Assembly (NCBI GenBank): GCA_964401855.1
Contig: CAYOAF010000160.1
Location: 1-20,001, forward strand
DNA: 20,001 nt
Direction: 5' to 3'
Origin: CAJWBT01 sp964401855
GTDB taxonomy: Bacteria > Chloroflexota > Dehalococcoidia > Lucifugimonadales > UBA3495
Of this stretch, positions 8,080-14,298 are shown piece by piece. Both the position numbers and the translations under genes were made by a program. The stretch's first letter is position 1, and each line of letters opens with the position of its first letter. The notes under the pieces were generated by a model. That model was not told the origin of the DNA, made no database searches, and worked only from the letters and a program-made list of their open reading frames with translations.

Positions 8080-8198
8080 GCCGCGATGCCCCCTGGACCA
8101 GTCCCGCCAGAGGGGTATCCGGTGGCGACCTCCGAGGCTCACGAACAGGCCGTCGCCGGCCCGCCCCTAAAGATGATTTCAAATGGGCCAGCAGAGCG

Positions 8199-8238
8199 TT
8201 GACAATGGGTTGGGATTAGGGTTTAGGTTTATGTAAAC
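8199..8238 (+). promoter_or_regulatory. Possible promoter and dyad upstream of the response regulator
   Basis: A perfect -35 TTGACA sits at 8199-8204. At 17 bases the -10 candidate is poor (tttagg, 8222-8227). It is followed by the 12-base near-palindrome gtttatgtaaac (8227-8238) in an A/T-rich patch, which could be an operator. The start codon at 8362 is about 125 bases further on. Confidence 0.35.
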
Positions 8239-8361
8239 TCGTGGACGCCGCCAGTAATAGCAGTGAGGATCGGGAGACCGGTCGCTTTGTTCGCTGTGAA
8301 ACCGAGGTCATAATTCGAATGGTTGGTTGGTGATGGCGCAGTTCAAGATTACAGGTGGTTG

Positions 8362-8748
8362 ATGCCAATATCCAATAAGCCTGTCTTGGTAGTTGATGAT
8401 GAGGTCCTCATCAGAGATTGTGTACAGAAAGGACTCGAATCCTTAAGGGGCTGGAAGGTCTTACGGGCCGACACAGGTATTACCGGCTTGGCGACAGCCA
8501 AGGAAGAGCAACCGGACGTAATCCTATTGGATGTTTCCATGCCCGAGATGGACGGCATCAGGACCCTGTAAGAACTCCAGCACGACGACGCCACGCGGCA
8601 CATTCCGGTAATCATGCTGACCGCTTTGTCGGGCGAAGAAGACCGGCGGGTTTATGTGGAATGGGGGGCCACCTGGCTCATCCCCAAACCTTTCGATCTC
8701 ATCGAATTGCCAGACCAAGTGGCAGCCGCAGTAGGCTGGAACACCTGA
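8362..8748 (+). pseudogene. Single-domain response regulator (CheY-like) interrupted by in-frame TAA
   Basis: The frame from ATG 8362 gives a receiver domain: KPVLVVDDEVLIRD (acid pair), DVILLDVSMPEMDG (phosphoacceptor Asp), then TAA at 8569-8571. Reading on in the same frame gives ELQHDDATRHIPVIMLTALS (conserved Thr) and WLIPKPFDLIELPDQV (conserved Lys), ending with TGA at 8746-8748. Read through, it is about 128 residues, a complete stand-alone receiver. All five phosphotransfer residues survive and the only lesion is one nonsense codon between alpha-3 and beta-4. Without readthrough only the N-terminal half is made. No histidine kinase is nearby. A GTG or ATG start further upstream (from 8323) is possible but lies outside the conserved domain. 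Recent nonsense mutation, programmed readthrough and assembly error all remain open. Confidence 0.85.
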
Positions 8749-8833
8749 TCCTGGATTCCCCAGATCAAATTGATTTCCCCGAAGACAGCGAATCCGGCAG
8801 GTCCGCTCCAGCATCCCGGCCAGCATTCACCTG

Positions 8834-8870
8834 GCCGCCAACACGGCGGCTAGCTGGGAAACCAGCCGCC
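8834..8870. terminator. Overlapping palindromes in the convergent gap
   Basis: ggcggc at 8845-8850 can pair with gccgcc upstream (8834-8839, loop aacac) or with gccgcc downstream (8865-8870). The second fold encloses a short stem closed by a GAAA tetraloop (8858-8861). The site lies between the convergent response-regulator remnant and the crotonase gene, so it may terminate both. There is no T-tract on either strand, so intrinsic termination is uncertain. Confidence 0.35.
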
Positions 8871-8924
8871 GCGCCTGGCGTAACAGCCGCCCACCCGTCT
8901 TGATCAGCCTGGTCCCGCCACCGG

Positions 8925-9710
8925 TCAGCGGCCCTTGAACACCGGCGCCCGCCTTTCACGCCAGGCCGCGTGGCCCTCGATCCGGTCCTCAGTGAGCACG
9001 GTGGCCATGAAGCGGAAGAAGTTGGCGTCGCAGGCGCTGTCCGGGCCAGTGTCCATCCCCTGCTTGATGTCCTCCTTGGTCAGCCGCACCGAGATGGGGG
9101 CCAGCTCGGTGATCTCCTTAGCCCAGGCCATCGCCTCGGCCATCAGGCCCTCCGAGGGCACCACCTTATTGGCGAGGCCCACCCGGTACGCTTCTTCGGC
9201 GTCGATCCTGCGGGACATCAGGGCCATCTCCATGGCCTTGCCCTTGCCCACGAACTGAGCCAGGCGCGCCGACCCTGCGTAGGCTGGAATGATGCCGAGC
9301 CGGGTCATTGGGAAACCGAAGCTGGCGTTCTCCGAAGCGATGACCAGGTCGGACAGGACCACTAGGTTCAGCCCGGCGCCTATGGCGTAGCCGTTGACCG
9401 CGGCGATGACGGGCTTGGGGTATTTGTCCAGCGTCTCCAGAGGGCTGCGGCCTCGCCGGACCAGGTAGTCCGCCGGGCCGTCGGCGTGGTGGGTCTTATC
9501 ACTCTTCACAAAGGCCCCGGCGCAGAAGGCCCGTTCCCCGGCCCCGGTCAGGATGGTGCAGAGCACGTCGTCGTCCTCAGTCATCACTCCCAGCACATCC
9601 TTGATCTCCTCGTGCATCCCTGGCGCCAGAGCATTCATGTTCTGGGGACGATTAAAGGTGACAATGCCCACGTGGTCCCTCTTCTCGTACAGAATGTTCT
9701 CGTACTCCAC
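8925..9710 (-). CDS. Enoyl-CoA hydratase/isomerase (crotonase) family protein
   Basis: This is a 261-residue crotonase-fold protein that should bind an acyl-CoA thioester. The oxyanion-hole segments AFCAGAF (61-67) and GYAIGAGLNL (107-116) are present, as is the C-terminal REGHAAW-like block (IEGHAAWRERRAPVFK). In classical enoyl-CoA hydratase the two catalytic glutamates fall in GGGCEL and in QPE; here these positions are N115 and M135 (FGFPMTRLGI). Ordinary hydratase chemistry is therefore doubtful, and an isomerase, lyase, hydrolase or other crotonase reaction is more likely. The start is GTG at 9710, backed by a very strong aggaggagg Shine-Dalgarno. It is the last gene of a three-gene co-directional set with the MmgE/PrpD gene 87 bases upstream. 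Confidence 0.88.
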   Translation of the reverse strand: MEYENILYEKRDHVGIVTFNRPQNMNALAPGMHEEIKDVLGVMTEDDDVLCTILTGAGERAFCAGAFVKSDKTHHADGPADYLVRRGRSPLETLDKYPKPVIAAVNGYAIGAGLNLVVLSDLVIASENASFGFPMTRLGIIPAYAGSARLAQFVGKGKAMEMALMSRRIDAEEAYRVGLANKVVPSEGLMAEAMAWAKEITELAPISVRLTKEDIKQGMDTGPDSACDANFFRFMATVLTEDRIEGHAAWRERRAPVFKGR

Positions 9711-9797
9711 GACTCCTCCTCCTAGCTTGTTGCGTTTCGTCTTCCTGCTGGCCCCCCCCTCTGTCGATGCCCACGCTCGTATCAGAGGCGTCCAATG

Positions 9798-11168
9798 CTA
9801 CAACACGAAAGCCGGCGGTATCTCCGCCACGTCCGCCATCTCCTCCAGATGCCAGAGGCGGTCCAGGACGGCGCGCACCTGCTGGCCGTCGAAGACGTCC
9901 CGGGTGTTGTTGCGGAACTTGTCCTCGATCTCCCCATCGGTCATGGGGTCTCTGGTATCTCCCTTGATGCTGTTCACCTCGCCCACGTGCCTCTCCCCGC
10001 TCCTGGTCACCACCTCCACCCGGGTGGAGTGCCCCACGGGAACGCTCTCGTAGGCTTCGGTGAACTCGGGGTTGCTCACCACCTCCACCTTCTGCAACAG
10101 GGCCATCAGCTCCGGGTCCCGGATGCGCTCCAGGGTGAACTGGCGAGGCCCCACGGTGCCATCCATCAAGGCCGCCGCCACCACGTAGGGTATGCTGTGG
10201 TCCGCCGTCTCCCGGGTCTCGGGGCGCCAGTTCACCTCATCAGTGCCCATGCCTCGCTTGGCCGGCTCGTAGACCTCCACGGTGACCCGTTCCACGTCCC
10301 TGGTGCCTTTTAGTAAGACGTGGGCCCTTTCCGCCGCCAAGATTGATGAGATGGTGGAGCCGCAGGAGGTCCTGGGCTTGATCATGGTGTCCAGTATCTT
10401 GAAGGGCGTGCCATTGCCGCCCATGCTCTCCAGGGAAAAGGCCTCCCTGGACACTTTGCGAAACCACCCGGCAGCACCCTCGAAGGGGAGGTTCGGACCT
10501 TGCATCCCCTGCCGGGCCAGCAGGGCGGCGAACACACCCGCCTTGCCCGCCTGCCCCGCGGCCACCGCCTTCCACATGGAGAGACGGCCGCTGCGCGTTT
10601 GCCCGAGGGCATTGTTGGGCACCACTGCCAGGGAGATGCATTGGGTCATCTGCTCTTGGGAGAGGCCCAGGAGCTTCCCTGCCGCCATGGCGACGGCCAG
10701 GACCGCCCTAGTGGTGGCATCCCAGCCCGGGGTCTTGGTGGAATCGCCGACCCGCAGGTATATCTCGTAGGCCAATATGACGGCGGTGAGGAATGCCCGC
10801 CCGCCCGCGTGGACCGGCTCCGCTACCGCAAGGACCGGGGTGAGGGTGTCGCTGGGGTGCCCTCCTCCGCTCCCCGGCCAGTGATACACGTCGTTGGATT
10901 CCAGGTAACGTGAAGTGGCGGCGTTGGCGAATGCGGCCATCTCGGGAGAACTCGTCTCCCGGGTGCCCAGGATGGTGGCCGCCATGGGGCTGGATGACAG
11001 GGCGGCCATGGCCCGGACGATCTGGCACGGTTCGCCGGCGAAACCCCCAATGAGGGCGCCCAAGGTATCGATTACCCTCACCTTGGCGGCGTGGATGGTT
11101 TCCGGCGGAATGTTTTCGTAGTTCAGCGCGCAGGCATAGGTGGCCAACCGTTCCTGGAGCTTATCCAT
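9798..11168 (-). CDS. MmgE/PrpD family protein (2-methylcitrate dehydratase-like)
   Basis: The 456-residue product fits the MmgE/PrpD family, which includes 2-methylcitrate dehydratase and cis-aconitate decarboxylase. Family blocks are AAKVRVIDTLGALIGG (27-42), SRYLESNDVYHW (86-97, where PrpD usually has DFND), GGHPSDTLTPVLAVAE (102-117), SMWKAVAAGQAGKAGVFAAL with K200, PFEGAAGWF, and a KPRTSCGS segment near residue 265. The Glu-for-Asp change in the first active-site block and the absence of prpB/prpC nearby argue against simple propionate metabolism. A related hydroxy-acid dehydratase or decarboxylase acting on a CoA-pathway product is more likely. The ATG at 11168 has gggggaag just upstream and a candidate promoter at 11245-11274. 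Confidence 0.88.
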   Translation of the reverse strand: MDKLQERLATYACALNYENIPPETIHAAKVRVIDTLGALIGGFAGEPCQIVRAMAALSSSPMAATILGTRETSSPEMAAFANAATSRYLESNDVYHWPGSGGGHPSDTLTPVLAVAEPVHAGGRAFLTAVILAYEIYLRVGDSTKTPGWDATTRAVLAVAMAAGKLLGLSQEQMTQCISLAVVPNNALGQTRSGRLSMWKAVAAGQAGKAGVFAALLARQGMQGPNLPFEGAAGWFRKVSREAFSLESMGGNGTPFKILDTMIKPRTSCGSTISSILAAERAHVLLKGTRDVERVTVEVYEPAKRGMGTDEVNWRPETRETADHSIPYVVAAALMDGTVGPRQFTLERIRDPELMALLQKVEVVSNPEFTEAYESVPVGHSTRVEVVTRSGERHVGEVNSIKGDTRDPMTDGEIEDKFRNNTRDVFDGQQVRAVLDRLWHLEEMADVAEIPPAFVL

Positions 11169-11244
11169 CGCTTCCCCCTTTCCCGGATTGCACGAATGTC
11201 ACCACGCCTGTCCTCATTTCCCTGATCAGGACAGTGATGGAGGA

Positions 11245-11274
11245 ATAGTAGCGTTAACTGGGAAGATTTGTCCA
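11245..11274 (-). promoter_or_regulatory. Possible promoter for the MmgE/PrpD gene
   Basis: On the minus strand TGGACA (11274-11269, 5 of 6 matches) and TACTAT (11250-11245, 4 of 6) are 18 bases apart. The leader to the ATG at 11168 would be about 70 bases. It sits in the 224-base gap after the CoA-transferase gene, so the two downstream genes could be expressed separately from it. Confidence 0.4.
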
Positions 11275-11392
11275 GAACCGCATTACGTGCCATGCCCCGA
11301 CGGGAGAGTCCGGTACGTCCCGGCCGCGAGCGGTGTCGTGGGGTAGGGACGAGAGCAGGGTCGGTTCCAGGTCCTGAATTCGGTGCCGGCCC

Positions 11393-13804
11393 TCAGACCC
11401 GCAGCGTCAGGGGCTCGGTGCCAATCACTCCGCGCGCCGCCAGGTCCCGAAGCTCTCCTTCCTCTAGCCCCACCAGGCCCCCCAGCACCGGGCCGTTGTG
11501 CTCCCCCAGGCATGGCGCGGGGGCCGACAGGTCGAAGGGAGTGGCGGAGAAGCGGATGGGCACCCTGGTGTAGGGAAGCTTGCCCACCCAGGCCCGCTCG
11601 ACCTCCTCGAACAGTTCGCCCGCCGCCAGGTGCGGGTCTTTCGGCAGCAGGGCGGGCGGCAGAACGGGACCGGCCGCGATACCCTCTTCCTGGAGCGCCC
11701 GCATGACCTCGTAGCCCTCGCGCTCCGCCGTCCACTGGCCTACCAGCTCATCCAGCTCTTCCCGGTGGGCCAGCCGGGCCTCCAGGCTGGCGAACCGCTT
11801 CCGGCGGGCCAGTTCCGGGGTCCCCATGATGCGACAAAGCTGCTGCCACTGGCCGTCGGTGAACACGGCAATGGCAACCCAGGAGTCCTCGCCTTGACAC
11901 GGGTAGCATCCATGGGGGGCCGCCCTGGGGTGACGGTTGCCCTGCCGTGTTGGCACCCGACCGTTGAGCCCCACGTCCAGGAACGAATCCCCCAGCATGG
12001 TGGTGATGCTCTCGAGCTGGCTGAAGTCCAGGTGCTGCCCTTGGCCGGTGCGCTGCCGGTGGAGCAGGCCCACCAACACGGCTACCGTGCCCATGACCCC
12101 GTTGATGGGGTCCACACCTCCCCCACCGAGGGGGGTCGGCAGGTAATCCGGATAACCCGACAGATGGTGAATGCCGGACATCTGAGAGAAGGTGCTGGCG
12201 AAGGCCGGGTACCGGCTCCAGGGCCCGCTGGCGCCGTAGCCTGACATCGAAAGCATCAGCAGCGAGGGGTTCAGGGGCTTCAGGTCCTGATAGCTCAGAC
12301 CGAAGCGGGGCATCACGTTCGGCGTGTAGTTCTCGGTCACCACGTCGCTTCCCCGCGCCAGCTCGCGGAAGACTTCCTGTCCCTTGGGGTCCGCGAGGTT
12401 CAGGGTGATCCCCTTCTTGTTGCGGTTGCGGAAGATGTAGCTGGCCGACTGCTCGTAGGCCATCCCCTCGAGCTGGTACACCGAGGTCCGCGCCCCGTCG
12501 AAGTGCTGCACCGACTCCACCTTGATCACCTCGGCCCCCAGCGCAGCCAGGTACTGGGTGGTCGAGGGACCGGCCACCCAGTGGGTGCAGTCCAGGGTAC
12601 GGATGCCTTCAAGGGGCAACCGGCCCGGCGGCGACGGAGGTGCCGAAGGAACCTGCCGGGGAGAGAACAGGCTCCTATCCTGGAGGTCCGCATTGTGCTG
12701 GCCCAGGGTGGGAGCGGGACGGGACATCCTCCACGGCGTAGCCGAGGGCCGGAAGGGTGCCCCAGGGACCAGCACGCCGTCCGCTCCAGGTTGGGCCATC
12801 TCCACGAAGAAGCCACGCTCCCGGTGCTGGGGGAATTGCAGGATCTCTTCGGGAGTGGCCACCAGTCCCATGGGGACACCCTGGTCCTGTCCCTCGGCAA
12901 AAAGCTCCGCCCGCGTTCGGCCCGCCAGGGCCCGGAAGATCCGCCCGTGCAGTTCCTTGGCGTGGCGTTGACGCCCCAGGCTGATCTCGAAGCGGGGGTC
13001 CTGGGCCAGGTCGGGGGTCCCGATAATCCGGCAGAAGTTTTCCCAGTGGCGGAAGTTCAGGATGTTGACGCCGATGTAACCGTCGGGGCAGGGGATGAGC
13101 TGGAAACCAGATCCGCGTCTGCCCTCCTGCTTGCCGGTGAGGGAATGCTCCGTAACGAGCCGGCCCACCATGGCCGCGATGCAGTCCATCGCGGAAATGT
13201 CAACGAACTGCCCCTGGCCGCCCCGATTCCTGTGGTAGAGGGCGGCCAGGGCGCCCGCGGCCGCCATTGTGCCCACCACAAAGTGGCAGAGCCAGCCGGG
13301 GGGCTGCGACGGGGTCCGCTCCGGGTACCCGTTGTTGAAGAGCAATCCACCCAGGGCGCTCAGCACCAGATGGCAGGACCGGTGGTCGCGGTAGGGTCCA
13401 TCCTGCCCGAAGCCGGTGACGGAGGTCATCACCAGGCCCGGGTTGACCCGCCGGAGCCCCTCGTAGTCCAGCCCGTACCCGGCCAGGACCCCGGGCCGGG
13501 TACTCTCAACCAGCAGGTCCACCTCACCGGCCAACTGCCTGAAGCGTTGGGCATCCGCGGGGCCCCCGAGGTCCAGGGTGATGCTCTTCTTGTTGAAGTT
13601 CAGGTACCAGAAGGAGCCGCTCTTCTCCGGGTGCGGGACATCTCCGGGGAAAGGGCCCAGGTGACGGGTCTTGTCACCCTCGCCGGGGACCTCCACCTTG
13701 ACCACTTCGGCCCCGTAGTCGGCCAGCAGCCGGGTACAGAAGGGGCCTGCCACGCCCTGGGTAAGGTCCAGCACTCGTACGCCGGCCAGCGCTTCATCGG
13801 CCAT
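11393..13804 (-). CDS. Tandem-fused CaiB/BaiF family III CoA-transferase
   Basis: At 803 residues this protein is twice the usual family III CoA-transferase (about 400). Two full copies are visible: residues 6-375 (GVRVLDLTQGVAGPFCTRLL ... HRNRGGQGQFVDISAMD) and 398-795 (GIRTLDCTHWVAGPSTTQYL ... HRQRTGQGQHLDFSQLE). A proline-rich linker lies near 380-397 (PRQVPSAPPSPPGRLP). Each half keeps the GAEVVKVE-type strand, the NKK segment, and the C-terminal LGQHN or LGEHN block. Family enzymes move CoA between carboxylic acids through an aspartyl-CoA intermediate; that Asp aligns with D207 in the first half but with E598 in the second. The natural enzymes are interlocked dimers, so the fusion may form a pseudo-dimer. 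The ATG at 13804 has a good aggaggaag site. It heads the minus-strand catabolic set. Confidence 0.93.
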   Translation of the reverse strand: MADEALAGVRVLDLTQGVAGPFCTRLLADYGAEVVKVEVPGEGDKTRHLGPFPGDVPHPEKSGSFWYLNFNKKSITLDLGGPADAQRFRQLAGEVDLLVESTRPGVLAGYGLDYEGLRRVNPGLVMTSVTGFGQDGPYRDHRSCHLVLSALGGLLFNNGYPERTPSQPPGWLCHFVVGTMAAAGALAALYHRNRGGQGQFVDISAMDCIAAMVGRLVTEHSLTGKQEGRRGSGFQLIPCPDGYIGVNILNFRHWENFCRIIGTPDLAQDPRFEISLGRQRHAKELHGRIFRALAGRTRAELFAEGQDQGVPMGLVATPEEILQFPQHRERGFFVEMAQPGADGVLVPGAPFRPSATPWRMSRPAPTLGQHNADLQDRSLFSPRQVPSAPPSPPGRLPLEGIRTLDCTHWVAGPSTTQYLAALGAEVIKVESVQHFDGARTSVYQLEGMAYEQSASYIFRNRNKKGITLNLADPKGQEVFRELARGSDVVTENYTPNVMPRFGLSYQDLKPLNPSLLMLSMSGYGASGPWSRYPAFASTFSQMSGIHHLSGYPDYLPTPLGGGGVDPINGVMGTVAVLVGLLHRQRTGQGQHLDFSQLESITTMLGDSFLDVGLNGRVPTRQGNRHPRAAPHGCYPCQGEDSWVAIAVFTDGQWQQLCRIMGTPELARRKRFASLEARLAHREELDELVGQWTAEREGYEVMRALQEEGIAAGPVLPPALLPKDPHLAAGELFEEVERAWVGKLPYTRVPIRFSATPFDLSAPAPCLGEHNGPVLGGLVGLEEGELRDLAARGVIGTEPLTLRV

Positions 13805-14172
13805 GAACTTCCTCCTGTAGGCTATATGGGCCTGCCTCGGAGACCTCGTGGTTCAGGTGGCGGTGGTCATTGGAGCGGCGGGGAGCGGAGGGGAACGGCG
13901 GCATCTCCACCCGAGCCTTGGCGCAACCAGAATACTAGCACATGCCCAGAAAGGATAGTATCCCCGGCATTCCGGCCGACCTTTCGGGCGATCTCCCGGT
14001 CTATCCGGTGTTCATCACCGCCGGTGTCCCCCGGCTCTCGATTCCACGTCCGCCGGGTGGTCTGGCCCGCAAAGTTGTCCAAATCACCCCTGGCAAGACA
14101 ATCCATGGCCGTTGAAGGGCGCCACACCTTGTGGGAGCGGGCGATGCCCGGCCCGAAGGCGCGACACCGCGA

Positions 14173-14201
14173 TTGACACAATATGAGTAGGCCCGTAGAA
14201 T
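14173..14201 (+). promoter_or_regulatory. Strong sigma-70-type promoter for the oxidoreductase operon
   Basis: A perfect -35 TTGACA (14173-14178) and a -10 TAGAAT (14196-14201, 5 of 6) are separated by exactly 17 bases. The predicted start near 14208 leaves a leader of about 90 bases before the ATG at 14299. This is the best promoter match in the window. Confidence 0.7.
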
Positions 14202-14264
14202 CATCACCGTTGGGGGGGAGCGTTCCTTCCACGCCGGGATCTCGGTTCGCAAGACGCCGGTTGT

Positions 14265-14281
14265 TTCGCCACTCTGGCGAA
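14265..14281 (+). promoter_or_regulatory. Leader hairpin ahead of the FMN oxidoreductase
   Basis: ttcgcca (14265-14271) and tggcgaa (14275-14281) form a perfect 7-base-pair stem with a 3-base loop, ending 17 bases before the ATG. No convincing Shine-Dalgarno lies in the remaining spacer, so the hairpin is placed where it could affect initiation. There is no T-tract, so it is not an obvious terminator. Confidence 0.45.
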
Positions 14282-14298
14282 GTTGAGCGTGCAACAAG

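Larger units (their letters stand above)
13805..14298. other. Divergent intergenic region between the two catabolic arms
   Basis: This 494-base region separates the CoA-transferase (-) from the FMN oxidoreductase (+). It holds the strong + promoter at 14173-14201 and the leader hairpin at 14265-14281. On the minus side I see only weak -10-like boxes around 13930-13960 without a good -35. No protein family is recognisable in 13860-14170; open frames there on both strands look like GC-rich chance frames. Confidence 0.5.

Noticed and set aside
8171..8330. A possible tRNA-Sec (selC) downstream of selB
   Set aside because: A ttcaaat stretch and a T-loop-like attcgaat occur, but no acceptor stem, long variable arm or anticodon stem can be paired.
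8569..8571. Selenocysteine or pyrrolysine recoding as the cause of the response-regulator stop
   Set aside because: The codon is TAA; selenocysteine uses UGA and pyrrolysine UAG.
9711..9797. A regulatory element between the crotonase and MmgE/PrpD genes
   Set aside because: Apart from the strong Shine-Dalgarno of the crotonase gene I see no promoter or stable hairpin in this gap.
12503..14176. A 557-residue + strand frame antisense to the CoA-transferase
   Set aside because: The opposite strand encodes two convincing CoA-transferase domains; this frame is a GC-rich shadow without motifs.
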